A stretch of 64,000 nt of DNA. Source: Blastococcus saxobsidens (GTDB lineage Bacteria; Actinomycetota; Actinomycetes; Mycobacteriales; Geodermatophilaceae). Positions within the stretch are counted from its first letter, which is position 1, and each line of letters starts with the position of its first letter. A model generated the notes under the pieces. It saw only the letters and a program-made list of their open reading frames with translations, was not told the DNA's origin and did not search any database. This document shows positions 26,429 to 35,013 of this stretch, piece by piece. The stretch is taken from NCBI RefSeq assembly GCF_010682065.1, contig NZ_JAAGWG010000009.1, forward strand, positions 1 through 64,000. The letters are read 5' to 3'. The position numbers were made by a program, and so were the translations under genes.

Positions 26429-27124
26429 TCACTCCGGCGCGGTGACCGGGGCGGCTTCCCGGCGCTCCAGGAAGTAGGCGCCGAGGGCGCCGGCCACCGT
26501 GGCGAAGACGGCGACGGAGTAGACGCCCAGGACGACGTCGAGGAACCGGGCGAGGGTGGTGTCGGCGGACAGCGGCTCACCGCTGATGGTCGCCAGGGCC
26601 GCGTCGTAGAGCGCCTCCCCGTAGGAGCCGTACATGCCCAGCACGTAGAGCAGCTGGCTGACGGCGAGCACCACGACGACGGTGACCGCGCCCAGCCAGC
26701 CGATCCGCCCGCTGAGCAACCGGCCGGCCGAGCGCGACCCGCGCACGGCCGCCGAGAGCACACCGCCCACCCGGGCGGCCCGCAGCAGGGTGAGGGCGCG
26801 GGCGAAGCGCAGGAACGGGAGGGCGAGGAAGAGCAGCTGCCACCAGTTGCGGGCCCAGAACCGGCGCCGGTCCCGGGCGGTGGCGGCCCGGAACACGAAC
26901 TCGGCGACGAACACCGCCCACAGCAGCCAGCCGACGACGCTCAGCGTGGTCACCAGCCAGGTCTCGCGGGCGAGCGACTGCCCCAGCACGACCAGGATGA
27001 AGACCAGACCCAGCACCCCCATCGGCTTGTCCAGCCGCCGCGCCAGCCCCTCCTGCTCGGGCGCGGCCGGATCGTCCACGGCGAGCTCGGGGCCCTCTGG
27101 TCCGGGCGTCGGGTGTCGTCGCAT
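26429..27124 (-). CDS. Kv-channel-like ion transporter with non-canonical filter (231 aa)
   Basis: The protein has six hydrophobic segments in the S1-S6 order of voltage-gated cation channels. A basic S4-like helix is present (RFARALTLLRAARVGG, RGSRSAGR), and the pore-helix and S6 region is recognisable (EALYDAALATISGEPL, then LARFLDVVLGVYSVAVFATVAGALGAYF). The expected TVGYGD potassium filter is replaced by TISGEPL. It could be a channel with altered selectivity or a former channel used otherwise. The neighbours give no hint. Confidence 0.75.
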   Translation of the reverse strand: MRRHPTPGPEGPELAVDDPAAPEQEGLARRLDKPMGVLGLVFILVVLGQSLARETWLVTTLSVVGWLLWAVFVAEFVFRAATARDRRRFWARNWWQLLFLALPFLRFARALTLLRAARVGGVLSAAVRGSRSAGRLLSGRIGWLGAVTVVVVLAVSQLLYVLGMYGSYGEALYDAALATISGEPLSADTTLARFLDVVLGVYSVAVFATVAGALGAYFLERREAAPVTAPE

Positions 27125-27309
27125 CCCCGACGGCTACCCAGCCGGCACGGTTCGACCGCAGTTCGACCGCCGGGGGTCGGTGGGACGAGTGGTGCGGGCG
27201 GGTCCGCCGTGGGGTCCCCGCGTGCCCGTCCGGTGGAAAACGACCCTGGTCAGGGTGGCATGGGTCAAGATCTGCGCGTACGCACGTCGACGAATCACCA
27301 GGAGCACCC

Positions 27310-27810
27310 ATGAGCCACCCCGGACACGGCCCGGACATGAACCCGTCCGGCGAGCAGCCGGGCCAGGCCGGTCAGCCCGTCCCGCCCGGTCAGCCGTACC
27401 AGCCGTTCGACCAGCAGCCGGGGCAGCCCGCCGGAGCCTGGACCCCGCCCGGTGGCGCCTCGGCCGCCGGTGGACCGCAGAAGAGCAGTGTCGTGAAGAA
27501 GGTGCTGCCGATCGTCGGTGGCGTCGTCGTCCTCGGGGTCGCGGCGTCCGCGTTCGGCCTGTTCGGTGCCGGTGAGCCCGAGGTCGGGGACTGCGTGAAG
27601 GGCGCCATGGGCGAGGACGTCGAGACCGTGGACTGCGGTTCCGACGAGGCCGAGGCCAAGGTCGTCGGGGTCGAGAAGGAAGAGATGACCTACGACGAGT
27701 TCATGGCCAACGACGTCTGCCTGGACTTCGCGTCCGCCCAGTCGGCCATCTGGTACGGCCCCGAGGGCGACGACGTGGACGGCACCGTCTACTGCGCCGA
27801 GCCCGTCTGA
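27310..27810 (+). CDS. LppU/SCO3897-like membrane protein (166 aa)
   Basis: A Pro/Gln/Gly-rich cytoplasmic N-terminus (about 60 residues, repeated QPGQP units) is followed by one transmembrane helix (VLPIVGGVVVLGVAASAFGLF). The extracellular domain begins EVGDCVKG, contains VDCGSDEAEAKVVGV and ends with paired cysteines (NDVCLDF, VYCAEP). This matches the actinobacterial LppU family, an exported domain of unknown function with disulfide-linked cysteines. A clean hairpin terminator follows. Confidence 0.78.
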   Translation: MSHPGHGPDMNPSGEQPGQAGQPVPPGQPYQPFDQQPGQPAGAWTPPGGASAAGGPQKSSVVKKVLPIVGGVVVLGVAASAFGLFGAGEPEVGDCVKGAMGEDVETVDCGSDEAEAKVVGVEKEEMTYDEFMANDVCLDFASAQSAIWYGPEGDDVDGTVYCAEPV

Positions 27811-27823
27811 TCCCTGCTCCGCC

Positions 27824-27857
27824 CGAGTGCCCCGCCGGTCCGCCGGCGGGGCACTCG
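27824..27857. terminator. bidirectional hairpin terminator
   Basis: A perfect 15-bp stem (CGAGTGCCCCGCCGG / CCGGCGGGGCACTCG) with loop TCCG lies between the convergent LppU-like gene and the minus-strand pair ending at 27863. Confidence 0.8.
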
Positions 27858-27862
27858 TCGTC

Positions 27863-28192
27863 TCAGGGGGCCGGCGGTCCCTCGGGCAGCCGGCCGAGGA
27901 GCACCCGCGCCAGGGCGACCGCGGCCGGATCGGGCCCACCGGCGGTGGCCGCGGCGGTGAGCCAGGTGGCCAGCGGCTCGGCCACGGCGGGGGAGAGGGC
28001 GGTGATCCACGCGGCCGAGCGGGTCCGCGCCTCCGCCACGTGCTCGGTGCCGCCGTCCGGCGCGTGCGCGATCACCTCGGGCCGGCTGGCGAGCAGCCCG
28101 CCGATCCGCCAGTCCCCGCCCGTGGTCCGCGCCGCCAGCGTCCTCAGCCGGTCCGCGGCCGCCAGCAGCGTCGTCGCGTCGTCCCCGGTCAC
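27863..28192 (-). CDS. hypothetical protein (109 aa)
   Basis: An alanine-rich helical protein without membrane spans, containing DWRIGGLLASRPEVIAHAP and a histidine-containing HVAEARTRSAAWITAL segment. The motif order (small-residue helix, GDWR, ARTRSAAWI) is reminiscent of small phage-type or DUF proteins, but I cannot assign a family. It overlaps the end of the ElaA-like acetyltransferase gene by 4 bases, so the two are an operon. Confidence 0.6.
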   Translation of the reverse strand: MTGDDATTLLAAADRLRTLAARTTGGDWRIGGLLASRPEVIAHAPDGGTEHVAEARTRSAAWITALSPAVAEPLATWLTAAATAGGPDPAAVALARVLLGRLPEGPPAP

Positions 28193-28632
28193 ACCGCCTC
28201 GCGGCGCATCGGCACGTGCGGGATGCCGTCCTCGACGTAGCCCGGCCCGCTACGCCGGAAGCCGAACCGCTCGTACCAGTTCTCCAGGTGGGCCTGTGCG
28301 CCGAGCGTCAGCGGGCCGTTCCCGTAGTCGGCCAGCGCGGCCTCGACGAGCTGCGCGGCCAGGCCACGCCCACGGGCGGAGGCCGCCGTCGCCACCCGGC
28401 CGATGGCGCGGGTGGCGCCGTCGTCCAGCACCCGGATGGTGGCCAGCACCTCCTCGTCCTGCTCGAACCACAGGTGCTCGGTCCCCGGCTCAAGGTCCCG
28501 CCCGTCGAGCTCGGGGTAGGGGCACTCCTGCTCGACGACGAACACGTCGACGCGGAGCCGGCACAGCCGGTAGACCTCGAACGGGGTCAGCTCGGCGAAG
28601 CGGGCGCGGCGCAGGATCGGGGCGGAGCTCAT
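28189..28632 (-). CDS. elaA: ElaA-like GNAT acetyltransferase (147 aa)
   Basis: An N-acetyltransferase of the ElaA subgroup. The N-terminal family signature LTPFEVYRLCRLRVDVFVVEQ and PYPELDGRD is present, as is the acetyl-CoA loop RVATAASARGRGLAAQLV (RxxGxG/A type). The C-terminal GAQAHLENWYERFGFRRSG completes the fold. The acceptor substrate is not known. The downstream hypothetical gene overlaps it by 4 bases. Confidence 0.88.
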   Translation of the reverse strand: MSSAPILRRARFAELTPFEVYRLCRLRVDVFVVEQECPYPELDGRDLEPGTEHLWFEQDEEVLATIRVLDDGATRAIGRVATAASARGRGLAAQLVEAALADYGNGPLTLGAQAHLENWYERFGFRRSGPGYVEDGIPHVPMRREAV

Positions 28633-28740
28633 GCAGCAGTTCTAACCCAGGCCCACGGCCGCCCGACGCGCGGTGGTCGATCCGGGAAACATCCCGGGCA
28701 GCAGGGGACTGCCGGGCCACGGCGGGGTAGGGGAGCGCAC

Positions 28741-28965
28741 ATGTCGATGTCCACGCCCTTCGAACCGCACCTCGGCCGTCCCGACGAGGGCATCCCGGCC
28801 GCCGACCCCGGGGCCGGCGCACCGCCGCCCGCGGAGGGCTTCGGGGTGGGGGGCGAGGAGCCCGACCGTCCCGAGCAGAGCGACGCCCCGGACACCGGGG
28901 ACTCCGATGGCCGGGGCGATCCGCCGTTCCGCACCCCCGATCCGGACGAGGTGCGTCGGGACTGA
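28741..28965 (+). CDS. small acidic Pro/Gly-rich protein (74 aa)
   Basis: The ORF begins at ATG 28741 after a GGGGTAGGGGAG purine run. The product is strongly acidic and rich in Pro, Gly and Asp, with DEGIPAADPGAGAPPPAEGFGVGGEEP near the start; it is probably disordered and has no membrane span. The first half resembles the N-terminus of small actinobacterial membrane proteins (DUF6480-like), but the transmembrane helix of that family is missing. It ends five bases from the convergent PGPGW gene. Confidence 0.5.
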   Translation: MSMSTPFEPHLGRPDEGIPAADPGAGAPPPAEGFGVGGEEPDRPEQSDAPDTGDSDGRGDPPFRTPDPDEVRRD

Positions 28966-28969
28966 CCGG

Positions 28970-29470
28970 TCAGAGGCCGAGCGCCGTCGTCGCCTTGTCG
29001 ACCAGCTGGAAGTGGCCGACGGCCCAGAAGGCGACACCAGCGGCGGCCAGTCCACCGACGGTCACGGCCAGCGAGCTGACCGGGTGCTGGCGGGCGTGCC
29101 GCCAGGCGGCGACCGCCTTGCGCTTGAAGGTGGCGAAGAACCGGCGGGCCCAGTCGAACTCCGTCGACCACACCCAGAGACCGGCCAGCACCGGCGGGAT
29201 GGTGAGCGGCCCCGGCAGCACGGTGAGCGCGATGCCGAGCATCACCAGCAGCAGCCCGGCGGTGAACACGGCGACGCGCCAGGTGATGGCCACGGCGGTG
29301 TTGCTGTGCACCTTCGCGCGGAACGAGCCCGGCTTGACCTCGCGCGGCCTGCCGAGCCCGTCGGTGCAGTGGGCGCAGACGGTGGAGCCGTGGCGGTTGC
29401 GCGCCTCCTCGGCGGTGTTGCCGCTGACGCGGAACTCGGGAGCACGGGCGGTCTGCGGCGCGGTGGGCAT
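28970..29470 (-). CDS. PGPGW-type (TIGR02611-like) membrane protein (166 aa)
   Basis: The signature VLPGPLTIPPVLAGLWVWS followed by FDWARRF identifies the PGPGW/TIGR02611 family of small actinobacterial membrane proteins. Hydrophobic spans lie at about residues 65-105 and again near the C-terminus (SLAVTVGGLAAAGVAFWAVGHF). The N-terminal 50 residues carry a CAHC pair (VCAHCTDGLGRP) that could bind metal. Function of the family is not established. Confidence 0.78.
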   Translation of the reverse strand: MPTAPQTARAPEFRVSGNTAEEARNRHGSTVCAHCTDGLGRPREVKPGSFRAKVHSNTAVAITWRVAVFTAGLLLVMLGIALTVLPGPLTIPPVLAGLWVWSTEFDWARRFFATFKRKAVAAWRHARQHPVSSLAVTVGGLAAAGVAFWAVGHFQLVDKATTALGL

Positions 29471-29538
29471 GCACGCGTCGTTACCCGCGGTACCACCCGG
29501 TCATTCCAGTTGTGGGCAACCGGACTGCTCGGGCCGGT

Positions 29539-29808
29539 TCAGGTGCCGTACCGGGCAGCGGCCCGGGCCCGCGCCTTGGCCGCCTCCACCTCGCGGTCCT
29601 TGGGCGGGGCGGAGGAGACCAGCGACTCGAGCAGCCGGGCCGACGCCGCGGTCACCTCGGCCACCGCCCGGTCGAACGCCTCGGCGTTCGCCCGGGACGG
29701 CTTGACCGTTCCGCTGATCTTGCGGACGTACTGCAGCGCGGCGGCCTGGATCTCGTCGTCCGTCGTCGGCGGCTCGAAGTTGGCCAGCGGTCGGATGTTG
29801 CGGCACAT
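29539..29808 (-). CDS. DUF2277 family protein (89 aa)
   Basis: The start MCRNIRPLANFEPPTTDDEI and the following AALQYVRKISGTVKPSRAN match the DUF2277 family closely, including its nearly invariant MCRNI opening. The rest is a helical Ala/Arg/Lys-rich tail. The family is small and soluble, often considered nucleic-acid related, but its function is unknown. It stands alone, 76 bp upstream of the following membrane protein gene's end. Confidence 0.9.
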   Translation of the reverse strand: MCRNIRPLANFEPPTTDDEIQAAALQYVRKISGTVKPSRANAEAFDRAVAEVTAASARLLESLVSSAPPKDREVEAAKARARAAARYGT

Positions 29809-29884
29809 GCGCTGCAGCGTATGGCCGCGGCCCCCTGCCGGGGCCCGCCGCGAGCGTGCGAGTGGCGGGGAGCAGGGGGTCCTT

Positions 29885-30523
29885 CTAGGCGTCGAAGCCC
29901 GCCCGGTCGACCTTCCGGTGGTAGCGCTCGCCGAGCTTGCCGCCGAGGATCGCGCCGAGCAGCGTGACCAGCAGGATCGCGACGAGGGTGATGATCCCGG
30001 CGGTGGTGGCGGTGCCCTCGTCGATCGGGATGCGCGGCAGGTTGAGCTGCTCCAGCACGTTGTACTGGCTGCCGAAGAAGAAGCCGGCGGCGGCGAGCGC
30101 GAGCACCACCAGCAGGCCGATCAGCCACACGGCGAGGCCCTGGCGGACGCCGTCGAAGCGGGCCATGCGCCCGGCGACGTACCCGCCGGCCAGGTAGGCC
30201 AGGAAGAGGATGACGAGGAGGGCGATGCCCCCGCCGATGCCGACGCCGCTGTTGACCTGGTCGGCCACGTCGTCCGCGTCGTCGATCTCCTGGGCCAGGC
30301 CGATCGCGACACCGGCCGCCGACACCAGGGCGATCAGGATCACGGCCAGGCCGTTGGCCGACAGCCAGCCGAAGAAGGCCGCACCCCACTTGATGCCGCC
30401 GTAGCGGTCGTGCTGAGCGGTGACGGCGTCCCGGGCGGTGCCGCGGGTGGCCGAGGCGCCCTCGGTGGCGCCCACGGTGCCGTCGCGGTCGGAGTGCGTG
30501 TGGTCGTGGTGGTTCCCGGCCAT
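29885..30523 (-). CDS. four-span integral membrane protein (212 aa)
   Basis: A His/Asp-rich cytoplasmic N-terminus (MAGNHHDHTHSDRDG) precedes four transmembrane segments (about residues 50-75, 95-120, 130-150, 172-195) and ends with a short basic tail (GERYHRKVDRAG). The glycine-rich second helix IGGGIALLVILFLAYLAGGY resembles TIGR04086/YrzE-like membrane proteins. I start at ATG 30523, preceded by AAGGGA. The longer open frame upstream crosses the NYN gene on the other strand and is not credible. Function is unknown. Confidence 0.75.
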   Translation of the reverse strand: MAGNHHDHTHSDRDGTVGATEGASATRGTARDAVTAQHDRYGGIKWGAAFFGWLSANGLAVILIALVSAAGVAIGLAQEIDDADDVADQVNSGVGIGGGIALLVILFLAYLAGGYVAGRMARFDGVRQGLAVWLIGLLVVLALAAAGFFFGSQYNVLEQLNLPRIPIDEGTATTAGIITLVAILLVTLLGAILGGKLGERYHRKVDRAGFDA

Positions 30524-30636
30524 GGTGGTTCCCTTCGTCGGGGCCGCCGTGATCCCCCGGGCGGCAACCGGGTTGCATGCCCGAGCGCAGGGGCCGGGAA
30601 ACGACGTGGGGCGGAGGAGCCCCGGGCGGAGGACGG

Positions 30637-31053
30637 ATGACGGTGCTGCTGGTCGACGTGGCCAACGTCGTCGGGTCGCGTCCCGACGGCTGGTGGCGGG
30701 ACCGCGCCGCCGCCGCCGGCCGGCTGCTCGCGGGCCTCGCCGCCCTTCCGGGGCGGCTGCCCGGACCGGACGGCGCCTGGGTCGAGCCGGCGGCCACGGT
30801 GGCGGTCGTGGAGGGTGCGGCGCGCGACGTCCCCGGCCCCGACGGGGTGAGGCTGGTCCGGGCCACCGGCTCCGGCGACGACGCCCTGGTCGCCGTCGCC
30901 TCGGAGCTGGCCGGCGGCGGGGCGGACCTGCTGGTGGTGACCGCCGATCGCGGCCTGCGGGCGAGGCTGCCCGCCGGGGCGCGCTGCGCGGGGCCAGGCT
31001 GGTTGTGGGCGCGGATCGACGAGAACGGCATGACCACGGGACCCGCCGGGTAG
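30637..31053 (+). CDS. NYN/PIN-like nuclease domain protein (138 aa)
   Basis: The chain opens MTVLLVDVANVVGSRPDGWW and later has ATGSGDDALVAVASEL and LLVVTADRGLRARL. This places acidic residues at the ends of strands 1, 3 and 4 as in the NYN/YacP branch of PIN-like RNases, so RNA cleavage or processing is a reasonable inference. The ATG at 30637 follows GGAGGACGG directly. It stands 58 bp before an SDR gene on the same strand. Confidence 0.68.
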   Translation: MTVLLVDVANVVGSRPDGWWRDRAAAAGRLLAGLAALPGRLPGPDGAWVEPAATVAVVEGAARDVPGPDGVRLVRATGSGDDALVAVASELAGGGADLLVVTADRGLRARLPAGARCAGPGWLWARIDENGMTTGPAG

Positions 31054-31110
31054 TCGGTTGCGGACAACGGATGTCGGTCCCGACGTCCGCCGCCGTGGCG
31101 AGGAGAACCC

Positions 31111-32010
31111 GTGCCGATCCCCGAGACACCCGGAACACCGATCACCGCGCTGGTCACCGGTGCGTCCAGCGGCATCGGCCGGGCGACCGCCGTGCAGCTG
31201 GGGCAGCGAGGCGCGAACGTCGTGCTCCTGGCGCGTGGGCGCGAGGCGCTCGAGGACGCGGCGCGCGAGGTGAAGGAGGCCGGGGCCGCCTCGGTCACCG
31301 TCTGCCCGGCCGACGTGCTCGACGACGATGCGCTGCGCGCCGTGGTCGAGACCACCGTCACCCAGCACGGCGGGCTCGACGTCGTCGTCCACGCCGCCCA
31401 GGTGATGGCCTACGGGCGGATCGAGGACGTGCCCAAGGACGTCTACGAGACGGTGGTGGACACCGCGGTGCACGGCACCGCGAACCTCGCCCGGCACGTG
31501 GTCCCCGCCTTCCGGGAGCGGGGTGCCGGGCACCTGGTGATCGTGAACTCCCTGCTGGGCAACGTGGCCACGCCGCTGATGGGCAGCTACATCGCCGCCA
31601 AGTGGGGCCAGATGGGCCTGGCCCGGGTGCTGCAGCAGGAGACGCGCGACGTCCCGGGCATCTCGATCTCGATTGTCCAGCCCGGCGGCGTGGACACCCC
31701 GATCTACGTCCAGGGTGCTTCCTACGTGGGCAGCACCGGCCGGCCGCCGCCGCCGGTCTACTCCCCGCAGCGGGTGGCGCGGTACATCATGGCGACGCTG
31801 GACCGCCCGCGGCGGGTCGTCCAGGCGGGGGTGCTGAACCCGCTGATCACCGCCGGGTTCCGGCTGCTGCCCGGGGTGTTCGACCTGCTGGTCGGCCCGC
31901 TGATGAAGGTGGGTGCCCTCTCCAACGAGAAGACGCCGCCGACCGAGGGCAACGTCTTCCGGTCCAACCCCTCGGGCAACGCCACCGAGGGGCGCTGGCG
32001 CAGCATCTGA
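31111..32010 (+). CDS. SDR family NAD(P)-dependent oxidoreductase (299 aa)
   Basis: A short-chain dehydrogenase: nucleotide motif VTGASSGIGRATAVQLG, active-site serine in IVNSLLGNVATP and YIAAKWGQMGL with the YxxxK pair. The C-terminal third (KVGALSNEKTPPTEGNVF) resembles SDRs that reduce large or lipid-like substrates. The GTG at 31111 is preceded by GAGGAG. Cofactor preference by motif is probably NADP. The substrate is unknown, and it is not obviously linked to the ethanolamine operon 125 bp downstream. Confidence 0.87.
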   Translation: MPIPETPGTPITALVTGASSGIGRATAVQLGQRGANVVLLARGREALEDAAREVKEAGAASVTVCPADVLDDDALRAVVETTVTQHGGLDVVVHAAQVMAYGRIEDVPKDVYETVVDTAVHGTANLARHVVPAFRERGAGHLVIVNSLLGNVATPLMGSYIAAKWGQMGLARVLQQETRDVPGISISIVQPGGVDTPIYVQGASYVGSTGRPPPPVYSPQRVARYIMATLDRPRRVVQAGVLNPLITAGFRLLPGVFDLLVGPLMKVGALSNEKTPPTEGNVFRSNPSGNATEGRWRSI

Positions 32011-32134
32011 GGGCCGTGCTCCGGCTGTGTGAACAGCGTGTTCCGTCCCGTCGCAGGCCATTGCCCGCGCCGGGGGAACAGGGCCAGGCTGGCAGCCCCG
32101 CCGCCGGCGCGGGCTGACCGGAGAGGCCCTCGCC

Positions 32135-33601
32135 ATGACCGCGGAACCAGGAGTCCGGTCCGACCGGACCGCCCACCACCACGCCGGCGTCGAGGCGGAG
32201 GCCGTCGACGCCGGCTACCTGCAGAAGCGGCAGCTGCGGACCGGGACCGCGGGCTGGGTGCTGCTGGCCGGGCTCGGGGTCGCGGCGGTCATCTCCGGTG
32301 ACTACGCCGGCTGGAACTTCGGCCTGGCCGAGGGGGGCTTCGGCGGCCTGCTCATCGCCGTCGCCCTCATGGCGGTCATGTACTCGGCGATGGTCTTCGG
32401 GCTGGCCGAGCTCGGGTCGGCGCTGCCGACCGCCGGCGGCGGCTACACCTTCGCCCGGCGGGCGCTGGGCCCGTGGGGCGGGTACGCCACCGGCGTGGCC
32501 GTGCTCATCGAGTACGCCATCGCACCCGCGGCGATCGCCACCTTCATCGGCGCCTACGTGGAGTCCCTCGGCCTGTTCGGCATCACCGACGGCTGGTGGG
32601 TCTACCTCGTCGTCTACGCCCTCTTCGTCGGCATCCACCTGATGGGCGTCGGGGAGGCGCTGAAGGTCATGCTGGTCATCGCGGGCATCGCCGTCGCCGG
32701 GCTGGTCGTGTACCTGGCGGGGGCCATACCGGCGTTCGACTCCGCCAACCTGCTCGACATCGTCCCCACCGACGCCGCCGGAGCCTCGGACTTCCTGCCG
32801 TTCGGGCTGATGGGCATCTGGGCGGCGTTCCCGTTCGCCATCTGGTTCTTCCTCGCCGTCGAGTGCGTCCCGCTGGCCGCCGAGGAGGCGCGCGACCCGG
32901 CCCGGGCCATGCCCCGCGGCATCGTCGCGGCGATGGGCCTGCTGCTGGTGCTGGCGGTGCTCATGCTGGTCTTCACCGCCGGCGCCGGGGGATCGGAGGC
33001 GATGTCGGCGAGCGGCAACCCGCCGGTGGAGGCGCTGCAGGTGGCCGGGTCGTCGGCGGCGCTCACCTCGGTGGTCAACTACGCCGGCCTGTTCGGGCTG
33101 GTCGCCAGCTTCTTCTCGATCATCTACGCGTACTCGCGGCAGACCTTCGCGCTGTCGCGGGCGGGCTACCTGCCGCGGGTGCTGTCGGTGACCAACGGTC
33201 GCAAGGCGCCGGTGCTCGCGCTGCTGGTGCCCGGCGCCATCGGCTTCGCCCTGTCGCTCACCGGCCAGGGCGCGATGCTGCTCAACATGGCCGTCTTCGG
33301 GGCGACGGTCTCCTACGTGCTCATGATGGTCAGCCACATCGTGCTGCGCCGCCGCGAGCCCGACCTGCCCCGGCCGTACCGCACCCCCGGCGGCACCGTC
33401 ACCACCGGGATCGCACTCGTGCTGGCCGCGGCCGCGGTGGTCGCCACCTTCCTGGTCGACCCGGTCGCCGCGCTGTGGACGCTGGCCGCCTACGCGGTCT
33501 TCCTCGGCTACTTCGCCGTGCACAGCCGGCACCACCTGGTCGCCTCCGCGCCCGAGGAGGAGTTCGAGCTGCTCGCCGCCGCGGACGAGGACGTCCGGTG
33601 A
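32135..33601 (+). CDS. eat: ethanolamine permease-like APC transporter (488 aa)
   Basis: An amino acid/polyamine/organocation transporter with about 12 hydrophobic spans (VISGDYAGWNFGLAEGGFGGLL near residue 50, and SYVLMMVSHIVLRRREPDLPRPYRTPGG near 415, a family hallmark). The ISGDYAGWN motif is characteristic of ethanolamine permeases. Its stop overlaps the GTG of eutB, so the three genes form an uptake-plus-deamination operon. Substrate assignment rests on this context and the motif. Confidence 0.88.
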   Translation: MTAEPGVRSDRTAHHHAGVEAEAVDAGYLQKRQLRTGTAGWVLLAGLGVAAVISGDYAGWNFGLAEGGFGGLLIAVALMAVMYSAMVFGLAELGSALPTAGGGYTFARRALGPWGGYATGVAVLIEYAIAPAAIATFIGAYVESLGLFGITDGWWVYLVVYALFVGIHLMGVGEALKVMLVIAGIAVAGLVVYLAGAIPAFDSANLLDIVPTDAAGASDFLPFGLMGIWAAFPFAIWFFLAVECVPLAAEEARDPARAMPRGIVAAMGLLLVLAVLMLVFTAGAGGSEAMSASGNPPVEALQVAGSSAALTSVVNYAGLFGLVASFFSIIYAYSRQTFALSRAGYLPRVLSVTNGRKAPVLALLVPGAIGFALSLTGQGAMLLNMAVFGATVSYVLMMVSHIVLRRREPDLPRPYRTPGGTVTTGIALVLAAAAVVATFLVDPVAALWTLAAYAVFLGYFAVHSRHHLVASAPEEEFELLAAADEDVR

Positions 33602-35013
33602 GCACGCGCCGGACGACGCTGTCCGGGCACACCTTCGAGTTCCCCTCGCTGGTGGAGCTGATGGCGAAGGCCACCCCGGCGCGGTCGGGTGACGTGCTGG
33701 CCGGGTGCGCCGCGGAGTCGGCGGCCGAACGGGTGGCGGCCCAGACGGTGCTGGCCGACCTGCCGCTGGCCACCTTCCTGGAGGAGCAGGTGGTCGGCTA
33801 CGAGGAGGACGACGTCACCCGGCTGATCCTGGACACGCACGACGCCGCCGCCTTCGCGCCGGTGGCCTCGCTGACCGTGGGCGACTTCCGCGACCGGCTG
33901 CTCGCGTGGGCCGCGGCCGGGGACGAGGCGGCGATCTCGGGACTGGCCCGGGGGTTGACGCCGGAGATGGTCGCGGCGGTGTCCAAGCTGATGCGCAACG
34001 CCGATCTCGTCGCCGTCGGCCGGCGGACCCGGGTGGTGACCGGCCTGCGGTCGACCCTCGGCCTGCCCGGGCGGCTGGCGTCGCGGCTGCAGCCCAACCA
34101 CCCGACCGACGACCCGGTCGGCGTGACCGCGTCCATCGTCGACGGCCTGCTGCAGGGGTCCGGCGACGCGGTCATCGGCATCAACCCGGCGACGGACTCA
34201 CCGGCCCGGACGGTGGCGCTGCTGGAGCTGGTCGACGCGGTCATCCGGCGCTACGACATCCCCACCCAGTCCTGCGTGCTCGCCCACGTGACGACGACGC
34301 TGCGCGCCCTGGAGCAGGGCGCGCCGGTCGACCTGGTCTTCCAGTCGGTCGCCGGCACCCAGGCGGCCAACCGCGGCTTCGGGGTGACGCTGGACCTGCT
34401 GGCGCAGGCACGGGCCGGTGCGCTGGAGCTGGGCCGGGGGACGGTGGGCCGCAACGTCACCTACTTCGAGACCGGCCAGGGGTCGGCGCTCTCGGCGGAT
34501 GCGCACCGCGGGATCGGCGGCCGGCCGGTGGACCAGCAGACCCTGGAGTGCCGCGCCTACGCGGTGGCCCGGCACTTCGAGCCGCTGCTGGTCAACACCG
34601 TCGTCGGCTTCATCGGCCCGGAGTACCTCTACGACGGCAAGCAGGTCGTCCGGGCCGGGCTGGAGGACCACTTCTGCGGCAAGCTGCTCGGCCTGCCCAT
34701 GGGGGTCGACGTCTGCTACACCAACCACGCCGAGGTCGACGCCGACGACACCGACTCGCTGATGCTGCTGCTCGGCGCGGCCGGCTGCTCGTTCCTCATC
34801 GCCGTGCCCGGGTCCGACGACGTGATGCTGCACTACCAGTCGCTGTCGTTCTCCGACGTCCTCACCGCCCGGCAGGTGCTCGGCCTGCGACCGGCGCCGG
34901 AGTTCGAGGAGTGGCTGGCGCGGATGGACCTGCTCGACGACGGCGGCCGGGTGCGCGACCTCGCTCCCGATGCCCCCACCGCCCGCGCCCTCCTCGCGGC
35001 CGCCGCCCGATGA
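33598..35013 (+). CDS. eutB: ethanolamine ammonia-lyase large subunit (471 aa)
   Basis: The catalytic subunit of the adenosylcobalamin-dependent lyase that converts ethanolamine to acetaldehyde and ammonia. Family motifs include GDAVIGINPATDSPART, THYFETGQGSALSADAHRG-type NVTYFETGQGSALSADAH, and PMGVDVCYTNHAEVDADD with LHYQSLSFSDVLTAR near the C-terminus. Length (471) is close to the E. coli enzyme. The GTG start overlaps the permease stop, and its own stop overlaps the eutC ATG. No microcompartment, EutA reactivase or acetaldehyde dehydrogenase is adjacent. Confidence 0.96.
   Translation: MSTRRTTLSGHTFEFPSLVELMAKATPARSGDVLAGCAAESAAERVAAQTVLADLPLATFLEEQVVGYEEDDVTRLILDTHDAAAFAPVASLTVGDFRDRLLAWAAAGDEAAISGLARGLTPEMVAAVSKLMRNADLVAVGRRTRVVTGLRSTLGLPGRLASRLQPNHPTDDPVGVTASIVDGLLQGSGDAVIGINPATDSPARTVALLELVDAVIRRYDIPTQSCVLAHVTTTLRALEQGAPVDLVFQSVAGTQAANRGFGVTLDLLAQARAGALELGRGTVGRNVTYFETGQGSALSADAHRGIGGRPVDQQTLECRAYAVARHFEPLLVNTVVGFIGPEYLYDGKQVVRAGLEDHFCGKLLGLPMGVDVCYTNHAEVDADDTDSLMLLLGAAGCSFLIAVPGSDDVMLHYQSLSFSDVLTARQVLGLRPAPEFEEWLARMDLLDDGGRVRDLAPDAPTARALLAAAAR

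Noticed and set aside
31068-31089. Possible hairpin terminator between the NYN-like and SDR genes (CGGATGTCGG / CCGACGTCCG).
   Set aside because: Only a 2-base loop and a wobble pair, and it sits close to the SDR ribosome site; not strong enough to list.
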